From: Bacteroidota bacterium
GTDB lineage: Bacteria > Bacteroidota > Bacteroidia > Bacteroidales > Porphyromonadaceae
Length of the DNA stretch: 64,000 nucleotides
Direction of reading: 5' to 3'
NCBI GenBank assembly: GCA_023396255.1
Contig: JAEWWU010000004.1
Location: 1 to 64,000, forward strand
Of the stretch, positions 7,984-17,157 are shown in pieces. The position numbers and the translations under genes were made by a program. The stretch's first letter is position 1. Each line of letters starts with the position of its first letter. Under the pieces are notes generated by a model. That model worked only from the letters and a program-made list of their open reading frames with translations. It had not been told where the DNA came from and did no database searches.

Positions 7984-10461
7984 ATGAGTTGGACGTTTTT
8001 CTTGTCCAGGAAGTCCCTGCCTATAAAACTCGCTCTCGTTCTGCTGCTGCTTCTTATTGGCACTCAAGAGAAAATTTGCGCACAGCAAAATGAAGTGTTG
8101 TTAGATGGTTATGTACTGGATCGTGAACGCAAACCTATCGAGTTTGCCAACATAAAAATTGTAGGAACAGCCAGGGGAACGAACTCAAATCTTAAAGGGT
8201 ATTACAAACTCTCTGTTCCTATTACAGCAGACTCACTCGTCATAGAATATAGTTGTATAGGCTATCAAACATTCCGCAAAATATTCCCTAAAGGGATCAA
8301 CACCCCCATCCGCTTCAACCCAGAATTAGGAGAATCTGATCTTGAGATAGGTACCGTCACTGTTGTGGCTCCGACGCGACAAGGGCAGAATATGGAGCAA
8401 ATAAAAGCAGAGCACGTACAAATAAACGCCACTCCCAACAAAGGAGTGGAGGCTGTGGTTGGAACTTACGCCGGAGTAACACAAAACAATGAACTTAGTT
8501 CTCAATACACCGTTCGAGGAGGGAGTTTTGATGAAAACTTGATCTATGTAAACGGTATAGAAATTCACAGACCTCTTTTGGTGCGTACAGCACAGCAAGA
8601 AGGACTTAGTTTTGTAAACTCAGATCTTATCCAATCTATATATTTCTCGGCTGGGGCTTTTGGAGCCGAATATGGGGAACGCAATTCTTCTGTTTTGGAT
8701 ATTAAATACAAAAAACCGGAAAAGGATTTTGAGGGTGCTGCTACTGCCGGACTTCAATACAACTCTCTTTATATAGGAAGCAAAGCTGGCAATTTTTCAC
8801 AAGTGACCGGAGCTCGTTTCAAAACTGGACGATCTCTTCTAAAAGCTTTGGAAACAAAAGCAGAATACGATCCTCTATATACCGATGCCCAGACCTATGT
8901 TCAATGGAAAATCAACAGCGTATTTTCCGTAAATGTCCTCGGTAATATATCCTATACCCACTACCTTTACCGCCCCACTAAAAGGGAAACGACTTTTGGT
9001 TCCTTGGAAAATGCTAAAAAGTTCACAGTCTATTTTGATGGCAGTGAAAAGGATCGTTTTCTCAACTATACATTGGCAGGAGAGATCACAGCTCGTCCTT
9101 CGGAAAACAGTTATCACTCCTTGGTTTTATCTCACTTCAATAGTACCGAAGCGGAAACTTATGATATTTCCGGCTCTTATTATCTGCAACAATCCTCCAC
9201 AAATGAAAACGACTCTAAATTAAACAACGATGCCTTGGCCACCGGAACCAACCACGATCACGCTCGCAATTACCTAAACTATTCCATTAGCTCTGCAAAT
9301 TACAAGGGGGACTATACCTCTTCTTTAGGAACCTTTATGTGGGGAACACAAGTTCGTTGGGAAAAAGTTCAAGACAACATTTCGGAATGGACCCTCTTAG
9401 ATTCGGCAGGTTATAATCTACCCAGAGACCCCAGTATGATAAAAGTCAAGTACAATTTGTATGCTCAGCAGCAAATGCAGTCAATACGCTTGGCATCTTA
9501 TCTATTACACAAATCTATTCTCGCTACCCAAGTAGGAGATTTTGCTCTCAATGCTGGAGTTAGATTTTCTTGGTGGTCTCTCAACAAACAGTGGTTGCCC
9601 GGAGTGAGAATCAATGGATCTTTTCGTCCCAAAGGGTTGAGCAATATCCTCTTCAGATTAGCTACCGGATTGTATCATCAAGCTCCTTTTTACAAAGAAC
9701 TGCGTACTGTGCAATCGGATATTTCCGGTAATAATATTGTATCACTAAACAAAAATGTAAAAGCCCAGAGTTCTTGGCAATTATTATTAGGATTTGATTA
9801 TGATTTTTTGGTTGCTGAGCGTAAGTTTAGAGCAACAGCAGAGGGCTACATCAAGTACCTTTACAACATAAATCCCTACTATATAAACAATGTGAAGCTG
9901 CGTTATTTGGGGGATAACTTAGGAACAGGATATATTGCCGGAATAGATCTAAAGTTATTTGGGGAATTTGTTCCCGAAGTGGACAGTTGGCTAACATTCT
10001 CTCTTATGAAAGCTCAACAAAATATTGTCGGCTATGGCAAAATGCCTATGCCCAATGCCCCAAAATACAACCTATCATTATTTTTTCAAGACTATTTCCC
10101 GGGTTACAAACGTATAAGACTGTCCCTTAGAGGAGTGCTTTCCGGAGGACTACCCCAAATCAATGCAGCAAAAGGATTTTCTAAACCCATCTTTACGGGA
10201 ACATCTTACAAGCGAGTAGATATAGGACTACAATACAGACTTATTGATGCTAAGGAAAAGAGTCAAAAATCAAACTTTCTCAATCAGTATTTGGGAAAAA
10301 TTGCAAAAACAGTCGATATAGGGGTGAGCTGCTTTAACCTTTTTGATATGTCCAATATTGATTCCTATTTTTGGATTGCAGACGCTTACCGCAATGAATA
10401 CGCAGTACCCAACTATCTTACCGGGCGATTATTGGACTTTTCTCTATCTGTTACATTTTAA
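7984..10461 (+). CDS. TonB-dependent receptor with CarboxypepD_reg-like N-terminus
   Basis: 825 residues. A signal peptide (~1-34, ending CAQQ) is followed by a carboxypeptidase-regulatory-like beta-sandwich (~38-115, PIEFANIKIVGTARGT). A plug domain follows (~130-240, YTVRGGSFDENLIYVNGIEI), and then a beta-barrel ending in a terminal Phe (LSVTF), as outer-membrane porins do. It would import a ligand across the outer membrane with TonB energy. The ligand is unknown; no SusD partner is adjacent. It lies 44 bp after cdsA, probably in the same transcript. Confidence 0.85.
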   Translation: MSWTFFLSRKSLPIKLALVLLLLLIGTQEKICAQQNEVLLDGYVLDRERKPIEFANIKIVGTARGTNSNLKGYYKLSVPITADSLVIEYSCIGYQTFRKIFPKGINTPIRFNPELGESDLEIGTVTVVAPTRQGQNMEQIKAEHVQINATPNKGVEAVVGTYAGVTQNNELSSQYTVRGGSFDENLIYVNGIEIHRPLLVRTAQQEGLSFVNSDLIQSIYFSAGAFGAEYGERNSSVLDIKYKKPEKDFEGAATAGLQYNSLYIGSKAGNFSQVTGARFKTGRSLLKALETKAEYDPLYTDAQTYVQWKINSVFSVNVLGNISYTHYLYRPTKRETTFGSLENAKKFTVYFDGSEKDRFLNYTLAGEITARPSENSYHSLVLSHFNSTEAETYDISGSYYLQQSSTNENDSKLNNDALATGTNHDHARNYLNYSISSANYKGDYTSSLGTFMWGTQVRWEKVQDNISEWTLLDSAGYNLPRDPSMIKVKYNLYAQQQMQSIRLASYLLHKSILATQVGDFALNAGVRFSWWSLNKQWLPGVRINGSFRPKGLSNILFRLATGLYHQAPFYKELRTVQSDISGNNIVSLNKNVKAQSSWQLLLGFDYDFLVAERKFRATAEGYIKYLYNINPYYINNVKLRYLGDNLGTGYIAGIDLKLFGEFVPEVDSWLTFSLMKAQQNIVGYGKMPMPNAPKYNLSLFFQDYFPGYKRIRLSLRGVLSGGLPQINAAKGFSKPIFTGTSYKRVDIGLQYRLIDAKEKSQKSNFLNQYLGKIAKTVDIGVSCFNLFDMSNIDSYFWIADAYRNEYAVPNYLTGRLLDFSLSVTF

Positions 10462-10629
10462 ATATTTCTCTCCTCTGTTACTTTTTTGTTTTTTACAAAG
10501 AGAGAAACGCCAAAGACTCAGATTTATCACGGCACACTATACATCTGATAATGAGATTAAAACGGAAAAATTGCATCCAAACCACGCTCCCCCTTCCTTT
10601 CAATAAGCAGAAAAAAATCACCTCAGCTA

Positions 10630-10659
10630 TTGCAGAATAAAAATTTTACTGTATCTTTG
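10630..10659 (+). promoter_or_regulatory. tRNA-Asp promoter
   Basis: A TTG at 10630-10632 is separated by 19 nt from TATCTTTG at 10652-10659. This is near-ideal Bacteroidetes spacing, about 70 bp upstream of the tRNA. The 5' leader between them shows no gene. Confidence 0.7.
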
Positions 10660-10730
10660 CATCGGATTTGAGAACAATCTCTCACGAAGGAGAGGGAGAA
10701 TTTGAAAAATCACTCCTCAAAGGTGGAAAT

Positions 10731-10804
10731 GGTGCGGTAGTTCAGTTGGTTAGAATACCTGCCTGTCACGCAGGGGGTCGCGGGTTCGAGTCCCGTCCGC
10801 ACCG
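10731..10804 (+). tRNA. tRNA-Asp (anticodon GTC)
   Basis: 74 nt without an encoded CCA. Acceptor stem GGTGCGG / CCGCACC, D arm with AGTTGGTTAGA, anticodon loop CTGTCAC giving GTC, and T arm GGTTCGAGTCC. A terminator follows four bases later. Confidence 0.97.
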
Positions 10805-10807
10805 CTT

Positions 10808-10843
10808 AAGTCGAATTGAATAAAAATTCAATTCGACTTTTTT
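10808..10843 (+). terminator. Rho-independent terminator after tRNA-Asp
   Basis: A perfect 13-bp stem (10808-10820 with 10827-10839, AAGTCGAATTGAA and its complement), a 6-nt loop and a T run. It is nearly symmetric, so it may work in both directions. Confidence 0.9.
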
Positions 10844-11282
10844 ATTTAAGGGAAATCATCCCCACATTTCCCTTTTGTTGTTGATATCTTCAATTTCAGA
10901 TCAATTGGACATCAGTCTTTTTATCTGAAAAGACGTCCATTTATTGAACTCTTACCCATTATTATCCAACGGACAAAAAGACGTATGCACTATGCTCTGG
11001 AGTAATCGATTCATTGGATCATCTCCGTAGCAGATACAGCTGTCGTGAAATAAAATATTTCGTAAGAGAGGGTACTTTTGAAAAAATGCATACCCCAGTC
11101 TACGAAAAAGATCTCATCCTTATTCTAAAGAGGCAAAAGCCATCGAAAAGCTTTACATAGGAAACAAAACGAGAAAAGTAGACAAAGAAGTCACTCAAGA
11201 AGAACATTTATCCATTTTATATGGTTAGCTTTGTGAAGGAATTATTGAAACATAAACATCAAAATAAAAACTCTATACCAAT
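10844..11282. other. Intergenic with a possible decayed reading frame
   Basis: No established gene is visible. A plus-strand frame without an early start codon runs from 10948 to a stop at 11160. A second frame, open from about 11132 to a stop near 11228, could be its frameshifted continuation (residues ...KAIEKLYIGNKTRKVDKEV...). The composition is protein-like but no family is recognised. It is either a dead gene or chance in AT-rich DNA. Confidence 0.25.
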
Positions 11283-11873
11283 ATGGCAATACAACAAGAT
11301 TCGTTCGTAGCCTGCTCTTACGACCTTTACGCAGGAGAAGGAACGGAAAAGATGCTTATTGAACAAGCAACACTTGAGGCTCCTTTGCAATATATCCAAG
11401 GAGGAGGTCTTATGCTTCCAGCTTTTGAAGAGAACCTGCAAGGTCTTTCTGCGGGGGATTCTTTTGATTTTATCCTTTCTGCCCAAAATGCTTATGGAGA
11501 ATATAACAAAGACTATGTTGTGACTTTGGAAAAAAACATCTTTACCGGAGACGATGGCAAATTTGATAGTGAACGAGTAGTGGAGGGTCGCACCATTCCT
11601 ATGCTTGACTCAGAAGGCAATAGGCTTATGGGGTTGGTTCAAGAAATAACCGAAACACACGTAATGGTAGACTTCAACCACCCTATGGCTGGGGAGGATT
11701 TGCACTTTGTAGGTAAAGTATTGACAGAACATCCCGCTACAGATGAAGAAAGGGCTATGATAGACTCTCTTATGAATGGAACAGGAGAAGGGGGCTGTAG
11801 CTGTGGCGGAGATTCAGAACACGGGAGTTGCGGCAGCGGTGGTTGTGGAGGATGCGGAGGCGGTTGCTGCTAA
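11283..11873 (+). CDS. slyD: SlyD-type FKBP peptidyl-prolyl isomerase
   Basis: 196 residues. The FKBP half-domain contains IQGGGLMLPAFEENLQGL; the inserted flap (roughly residues 65-125) is characteristic of SlyD; the FKBP strand returns with VDFNHPMAGEDLHFVGKV. The tail from about residue 170 is Gly/Cys/Ser rich with seven cysteines and one histidine, as in metal-binding SlyD tails. The protein isomerises prolyl bonds, acts as a chaperone, and may buffer nickel or zinc. The gene stands alone between tRNA-Asp and aroC with a terminator-like hairpin after it. Confidence 0.9.
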   Translation: MAIQQDSFVACSYDLYAGEGTEKMLIEQATLEAPLQYIQGGGLMLPAFEENLQGLSAGDSFDFILSAQNAYGEYNKDYVVTLEKNIFTGDDGKFDSERVVEGRTIPMLDSEGNRLMGLVQEITETHVMVDFNHPMAGEDLHFVGKVLTEHPATDEERAMIDSLMNGTGEGGCSCGGDSEHGSCGSGGCGGCGGGCC

Positions 11874-11904
11874 CCCCTCCTTTCGTAACTAACTTTTTAG
11901 TTAT

Positions 11905-11968
11905 AAAGATGCGATTTGTGATGTCTCTTTAATAAATAGTGAGACGCCCGAATTGCATCTTTCTTTTT
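11905..11968 (+). terminator. Probable terminator between slyD and aroC
   Basis: An outer stem AAAGATGC (11905-11912) / GCATCTTT (11955-11962) with an inner GTCTC / GAGAC stem, followed by CTTTTTC. It argues that aroC starts after it, at 11983, rather than at the in-frame ATG at 11953. Confidence 0.55.
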
Positions 11969-11982
11969 CATCTATAAAAGCG

Positions 11983-13044
11983 ATGAATACAATTGGTAAT
12001 TTGCTGCGCTTAACCACTTTTGGAGAATCTCACGGAAAAGCCATTGGTGGTATACTGGACGGTTTACCTCCCAATACTCTAATAGACACGAAACAAGTGC
12101 AATCTTTTTTGTCTCTCAGAAGCCCTGGGAAAAGACTAACTTCTCCTCGAGAAGAACCGGACATAGTAGAATTTCTTTCTGGATTAGACAGCAATAGTTT
12201 GAGTACCGGTGCTCCTATTGCTTTTGTTATAGCAAATGTTGATCAACGTCCCAAAGATTACAACTCTCTTTCAAATCTTTATCGTCCTTCCCACGCCGAC
12301 TATACCTATGCTCTAAAATATGGAATACACGGAGAAACTGGAGGAGGCCGCTCTTCGGCCCGTGAAACAGCCGTTAGATGCGTAGCAGGGGCCATTGCAC
12401 TACAATGGTTAAAAACAAAGGGTGTTGAGATCTGTGCTTATGTCAGTCAGGTAGGGAAACACAAAATACCCCAGCCTTCAAAGATTTATGCGAATGACGA
12501 GGTGTATCAGTATGAAACCCGTTGTCCACACTCTGAAACAGACAGAGCCATACGAAAAGAAATTCTCCAACTTAAAGAACAAGGAAATAGTATCGGAGGT
12601 ATCGTTACCTGTCAAGCTTACGGGGTGCCTATTGGTTGGGGTGCCCCTCTATACAACAAACTCAATGCACAGATAGCCTTTGCCCTTATGAGTATTAATG
12701 CTGCCAAAGGGGTAGAAATTGGTGATGGATTCTCTTTGGCTGAACTGTATGGAACTCAAGCCAATGATCCTATGCAGATAACGCCAGATGGAAAAATAAA
12801 GTTTCTAAGTAACCACTCTGGGGGTATACAAGGGGGCATTTCTAATGGAGAGGTGATTACGGCCAGAGTTGCTTTTAAGCCAACAGCAACCATCACCCTC
12901 CCTCAACAAACTATCACACACGAGTTGAAATCGACGATCTTCTCTGCAGAAGGTCGCCACGATCCTTGTATAGCCATTCGCGCCGTACCTGTTGTTCAAT
13001 CGATGTTTGCTCTTGCGCTCGCTGATGCAGCTTTGCAGGCTTAA
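11983..13044 (+). CDS. aroC: Chorismate synthase
   Basis: 353 residues from the ATG at 11983, where the canonical N-terminus MNTIGNLLRLTTFGESHG begins; the ATG at 11953 falls within a terminator-like hairpin. Family signatures include GESHGKAIGG, the FMN-binding ETGGGRSSARETA segment near residue 120, and GRHDPCIAIRAVPV near the C-terminus. It converts 5-enolpyruvylshikimate 3-phosphate to chorismate with reduced FMN, the last step of the shikimate pathway. It is a single gene here. Confidence 0.97.
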   Translation: MNTIGNLLRLTTFGESHGKAIGGILDGLPPNTLIDTKQVQSFLSLRSPGKRLTSPREEPDIVEFLSGLDSNSLSTGAPIAFVIANVDQRPKDYNSLSNLYRPSHADYTYALKYGIHGETGGGRSSARETAVRCVAGAIALQWLKTKGVEICAYVSQVGKHKIPQPSKIYANDEVYQYETRCPHSETDRAIRKEILQLKEQGNSIGGIVTCQAYGVPIGWGAPLYNKLNAQIAFALMSINAAKGVEIGDGFSLAELYGTQANDPMQITPDGKIKFLSNHSGGIQGGISNGEVITARVAFKPTATITLPQQTITHELKSTIFSAEGRHDPCIAIRAVPVVQSMFALALADAALQA

Positions 13045-13092
13045 ACCCACTGAACTTGGAATAATTGCCAAACTATCATCTGATATTTTTGT

Positions 13093-13133
13093 TACCTTTG
13101 CTCACAGGGGAGATGTAGATTTTCACATCTCCC
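13093..13133 (+). promoter_or_regulatory. mdh promoter and 5'-UTR hairpin
   Basis: The -7 box TACCTTTG is at 13093-13100. The predicted transcript then begins with a perfect hairpin: arms GGGAGATGT (13108-13116) and ACATCTCCC (13125-13133), 8-nt loop. The mdh ATG follows 43 bp later. The hairpin may stabilise the mRNA. Confidence 0.6.
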
Positions 13134-13176
13134 ACAAAGAAAGACAAAGAAGGACTAACCACAAAGAAAATATGTT

Positions 13177-14175
13177 ATGAAATTTTTAACGACAGACAAA
13201 TTGACCATCGTTGGAGCAGCCGGTATGATCGGGTCCAATATGGCACAAACGGCAGCATTTATGCAATTAACCCCTAATCTATGTCTCTATGATCCGTTTG
13301 AAAAAGGGCTGGAAGGTGTAGCCGAAGAAATTCGCCACTGTGGTTTCGAAGGGCTCAACCTTACTTTCACGAGCAACATCGAAGAAGCATTTAGGGGGGC
13401 TAAATATATTGTTTCTTCCGGAGGAGCTCCTCGCAAAGAAGGAATGACCAGAGAAGATCTCTTGAAAGGGAATACCGAGATTGCAGCCGAGCTGGGAAGA
13501 AACATTAAAACTCATTGCCCAGATGTAAACCACGTAGTTATCATTTTCAATCCTGCCGATATCACTGGGTTGGTTACCCTAATTCATTCCGGGCTTAAAC
13601 CGTCTCAAGTAACCACCCTTGCAGCACTGGATAGTACGCGCCTGCAAAGCGAGTTGGCCAAGCACTTCAATTTACAACAGTCCCAAGTTACCAACACTCG
13701 CACCTATGGAGGTCACGGAGAACAGATGGCTGTATTTGCAAGTACAGCTTCCATCAATGGAACTCCTCTCACAGACTTAATAGGAACAGAGGCTCTCACG
13801 GTGGAAGAGTGGACAGCTCTCAAACAGCGTGTTATACAAGGAGGAGCCAATATTATTAAACTAAGAGGAAGGAGTAGTTTCCAAAGCCCGGCGTATGTGT
13901 CTATAGAAATGATTCGCGCCGCGATGGGAGGGGAAGCTTTCCGCTGGCCAGCAGGTTGTTATGTGAACAATGATACGTTCAAAAACGTAATGATGGCTAT
14001 GGAAACAAATATCACACGCAACGGAGTAGCCATTGGAACTCTAACGGGAACTGAACAAGAAATAGAAGAACTCAAACAAAGCTATCAACACTTAAGCGAA
14101 ATGCGAGATCAAGTCATCGGCTTTGGGGTTATTCCTCCGATAGAGCAATGGCACACACTTAATCCAAATCTATAA
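13177..14175 (+). CDS. mdh: Malate dehydrogenase
   Basis: 332 residues of the LDH/MDH superfamily in the form usual for Bacteroidales. The N-terminal NAD-binding segment is TIVGAAGMIGSNMA, the catalytic His is His180 in YGGHGEQM, and substrate-binding arginines are at RKEGMTREDL (mobile loop) and STRLQSEL. It interconverts malate and oxaloacetate with NAD, in the reductive branch leading to succinate during anaerobic metabolism. It is monocistronic between its own promoter and a strong terminator. Confidence 0.93.
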   Translation: MKFLTTDKLTIVGAAGMIGSNMAQTAAFMQLTPNLCLYDPFEKGLEGVAEEIRHCGFEGLNLTFTSNIEEAFRGAKYIVSSGGAPRKEGMTREDLLKGNTEIAAELGRNIKTHCPDVNHVVIIFNPADITGLVTLIHSGLKPSQVTTLAALDSTRLQSELAKHFNLQQSQVTNTRTYGGHGEQMAVFASTASINGTPLTDLIGTEALTVEEWTALKQRVIQGGANIIKLRGRSSFQSPAYVSIEMIRAAMGGEAFRWPAGCYVNNDTFKNVMMAMETNITRNGVAIGTLTGTEQEIEELKQSYQHLSEMRDQVIGFGVIPPIEQWHTLNPNL

Positions 14176-14202
14176 TCATCCTCCGATTTCTCGGAAAACG
14201 AC

Positions 14203-14251
14203 ATCCCCCAATACTTAGGACGCATACATCCTAAGTATTGGGGGATTTTTT
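14203..14251 (+). terminator. Strong terminator after mdh
   Basis: A perfect 18-bp stem (14203-14220 with 14229-14246, containing CCCCCAATACTTAGGA) with an 8-nt loop and a T run. Confidence 0.95.
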
Positions 14252-14400
14252 GCCTGTTTAATTTCTCTATAATACTGCACCTTAGAGTCTTCGGAAAGTT
14301 AAACTTACAACTATGTTGGATTTTCACCATACACCCAAACATCATTGAGATGTGCAGAAATCCTCTCGCTGTCCCAAGACTTAGTCATAGGCTAAAGAAA

Positions 14401-14616
14401 ATATTATATGCAGTATAATATAAATCGATTTTTCTGTATTATTTCTTTCACTGTTTTCTCTAAAAACAATTGTATATATAAACATTTTTTATTTTCTTCG
14501 AGTACTAAATTTAACAAAGACTTTCACATTCTCTTCATAAGACCTCATAAGATGAGACAATTACATTTATAAAGGAGAGATTTGGAAATCTCTTAGTTCT
14601 GCCACTTGGAGCAGAA
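14401..14616 (+). promoter_or_regulatory. Dyads in the leader of the lipoprotein operon
   Basis: The 409-bp gap before the first lipoprotein holds no gene but several dyads. They are ATATTATA / TATAATAT with a 5-nt centre (14401-14421), AGAGATTT / AAATCTCT with a 2-nt centre (14576-14593), and TTCTGC / GCAGAA with an 8-nt loop (14597-14616). The last two lie 45-85 bp before the start codon, probably in the transcript. No TAnnTTTG box is obvious. Confidence 0.35.
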
Positions 14617-14660
14617 TGGGATAAATCGGGTTGTGTCTACTAACCATAAACAGAGAAAAT

Positions 14661-15530
14661 ATGAAAATGAAAAATCAACTCCTCCTCTTCTCTTCATTGA
14701 GAAGAGTTGTACCCTTTTTCTTTTTTGGGGGAATTAACTTACTTCTCTTTTGTTGCCTCGGGCTATCTTTACCTGCCTGCCATCCCAATGTGCCACAGAC
14801 TCCACCTCCAAGCAATCCAACAGCAACCTCTCTTGATCTGAAAGATTCTGTTCTTGAAATGATTCCCGGAGAACAACGACAACTCAACTACACAGTGACC
14901 CCTAAAGGAGCTTCCGTAAGCTTTGACTCTTCCGCACCCAACATCGTTTTTGTGGATAGCAAAGGAATGCTATCCGCACTCAAGGAGGGCAAAGCTATTG
15001 TTCGCCTCAAAGCGGGAAACTATGAGGCCTTCTGTAAGATAACTGTAGAGCAAAAAGATGATAGCCAAACCTTTGAAACACTCCCTTTACCCCGAATGGG
15101 GCTCATAGGAAATACTCTCGAAGAAGTGCAATGCTACGAAGGGAGCCACAATGGAATATTGGATCCAAGGCTATCCTATTTTGACGAAAGTCGCCAAGCC
15201 AATGCTTATGCCTTTAATGTAAACGATGATGTCACCAAAGTACGGATTTACTACCTCCAAGAGGTCAAAGGGTATGGAGAGCGTGTACAATCTATTGCTT
15301 TACTTGTAAGTCCCATAGAATATGTATTTGAACTAAAAGGAGATAAAGCTCGTCTAAATCAAGCCTTTAGGCGTTTAATGACCCAAAATCTCTTTTTTGT
15401 AAGCAATATATCTGCCTATGGCGTAGCCTACATAAACCCAGAACAACGTATCGGGGTTCAAGTTGCTCCGAGCAAACATCCTGAACTTGGACTTCTTGCC
15501 CAACTCGAATACAAATCTATAGCACGCTAA
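14661..15530 (+). CDS. Lipoprotein with Ig-like (Big_2) domain and shared C-terminal module
   Basis: 289 residues from the ATG at 14661 (MKMKNQL); an in-frame ATG at 14631 would add ten residues before the signal peptide. The signal peptide ends in the lipobox LPAC. A bacterial Ig-like group 2 domain follows (about residues 55-135: LDLKDSVLEMIPGEQRQL, then a V-S-F-D-S-S-A-P turn and KEGKAIVRLK). The C-terminal ~140 residues resemble the C-termini of the next two proteins: an xYExxxxG turn, then AYAFNV, RIYYL, an SPIE strand and a final L-x-Y strand. It is probably a surface or periplasmic lipoprotein of unknown function, first gene of a three-gene operon (16 bp gap to the next). Confidence 0.7.
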   Translation: MKMKNQLLLFSSLRRVVPFFFFGGINLLLFCCLGLSLPACHPNVPQTPPPSNPTATSLDLKDSVLEMIPGEQRQLNYTVTPKGASVSFDSSAPNIVFVDSKGMLSALKEGKAIVRLKAGNYEAFCKITVEQKDDSQTFETLPLPRMGLIGNTLEEVQCYEGSHNGILDPRLSYFDESRQANAYAFNVNDDVTKVRIYYLQEVKGYGERVQSIALLVSPIEYVFELKGDKARLNQAFRRLMTQNLFFVSNISAYGVAYINPEQRIGVQVAPSKHPELGLLAQLEYKSIAR

Positions 15531-15546
15531 AAATAGAGAATAAATT

Positions 15547-17133
15547 ATGAAATCAACTCAATCGCCATCCTTCTTATGGACACTCTTGAGCCTCATTTGC
15601 TTTAGCCTTTTTACGGCTTGTCGTCCTACTCCCACTCAACCGGAGACATCCCAAATTGAAGAGAGCATTACCGTTACCCCCCGCAATGTAACTCTCAAAA
15701 TAGGAGATAAAACACAACTCCAAGCTACAATTCAGTCCAAAAAATCAAAAAGCAAAATTACTTGGAAATCAGAAGATAACAACATTGTAAAGGTATCTTC
15801 CAACGGAGAAATAGAAGCTCTGCAAGTGGGTAATACAATGATTACCGCCCGCATCGAGGGATCCCAAATACAAGCTTCTTGTCTCGTAATGGTTATTGCC
15901 GGCGAGCAACCAACCCCTCCGGAAGAAAGGGCTGATGTGGAAATTGTACACTCCTTTGCAAAAGGGTATAGCATTGTATTGAATGTCGCAACCCGAAGTG
16001 GTAAAATATTAGTGGATAGAGGCAATGGTACCCAAAACGAATATGTGGTATCTACTCATATCAACAATCCAACACAGGTAAGCATCACTGCCGAAGACAA
16101 AGAAAAGATCATTCGCATTTATGCTTCGGATCTCCTACTCCTCAACACAGACAACAACATCCATATTGAACAGATCAATCTCTTGCAAGCCTCTCAACTT
16201 CAAGAGCTCTCCGCTTTGGGTAATCACCTCAAATCCATTGATCTTCAAGCAGCCCCAAACTTACAGAAACTCAATTTGGAAGAGAATAAGTTCACCGGCA
16301 CCTTAAACCTTGCCCACGACCGACTTACCCACTGCAATCTAAGTCACAACTCTGTTTCCGGAGTGTTTTTAAGTCTACCCAACCTTACAGAACTTGACCT
16401 GGCAGCGATGAATCTTAGTCACCTTCCTTCGTGGAACCAAAATCATCATCTGAAAAGGGTTGCAGTAGACCACAACAAACTATCCGAAGAGGAACTTAAA
16501 AAAGCAATCAGCAATCTTCCCAAACGGTCGGGAGAGAAGGGGAAAATGATAGTCCTCAACGCCAAAAATGCTACTCCTGAAAGCAATGAGGTTGTCGCCA
16601 ATACCCTAATTCCTTTGGCCGAACAGCAAGGATGGGAGCTATATGATGGCGACGTAAAACTCCAACAATCTACCGAAAAAGAAGATCCTAAAGGATTGAA
16701 TATCGTTCGATCTCTTTACCTACAATGGAACAATTCCTCCATAGAGACCATTAAAGCGTGGGAAAAGAACAACAAAGGAACATTTAACGCCAATCTGTCT
16801 GAAACGGAAGACGAAAAAGAAATATTGCTCGTCTTTGATGTGGCAGGAGAAGAAATCTACAAACGCATCTATACCCTTGAGGGAAGTAGTTTGCTTCAAG
16901 TAGAAATTTTTGTTCACCCCTTATCGCTTCTTCTTGTTCCCGGGGAAGGTGCTAAGCTCAGGCTCAACAAAAATTTTGAGAAATCGCTCAAAAACGGCGG
17001 ATACACAAGCCTTGGCGAGGGTTACAATACCTTCCGTTATACCAACGACAACCTCAAAAGCGACCTCATTATCTCCAAAGAGGTAGAAAAGCAAGAACAA
17101 ATTGGCAAACTCCTATTTTCTCCCAAACGATAA
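15547..17133 (+). CDS. Lipoprotein with Big_2 domain, leucine-rich repeats and shared C-terminal module
   Basis: 528 residues. The lipobox is FTAC. An Ig-like group 2 domain lies at about residues 40-120 (VTPRNVTLKIGDKTQLQA ... GNTMITARI). A beta-rich linker precedes a short leucine-rich-repeat solenoid (about 215-315: LQELSALGNHLKSIDLQ, LQKLNLEENKF, LTELDLAAMNLSHLP). The C-terminal ~135 residues (from LYLQWNNSS) repeat the module of its two neighbours, with WEKNNKGTFNAN, LLVFDV and HPLSLLL. This architecture suggests an adhesive or ligand-binding envelope lipoprotein. It is the middle gene of the operon. Confidence 0.72.
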   Translation: MKSTQSPSFLWTLLSLICFSLFTACRPTPTQPETSQIEESITVTPRNVTLKIGDKTQLQATIQSKKSKSKITWKSEDNNIVKVSSNGEIEALQVGNTMITARIEGSQIQASCLVMVIAGEQPTPPEERADVEIVHSFAKGYSIVLNVATRSGKILVDRGNGTQNEYVVSTHINNPTQVSITAEDKEKIIRIYASDLLLLNTDNNIHIEQINLLQASQLQELSALGNHLKSIDLQAAPNLQKLNLEENKFTGTLNLAHDRLTHCNLSHNSVSGVFLSLPNLTELDLAAMNLSHLPSWNQNHHLKRVAVDHNKLSEEELKKAISNLPKRSGEKGKMIVLNAKNATPESNEVVANTLIPLAEQQGWELYDGDVKLQQSTEKEDPKGLNIVRSLYLQWNNSSIETIKAWEKNNKGTFNANLSETEDEKEILLVFDVAGEEIYKRIYTLEGSSLLQVEIFVHPLSLLLVPGEGAKLRLNKNFEKSLKNGGYTSLGEGYNTFRYTNDNLKSDLIISKEVEKQEQIGKLLFSPKR

Positions 17134-17157
17134 TAAACTCATTTAATACAAACTGTT

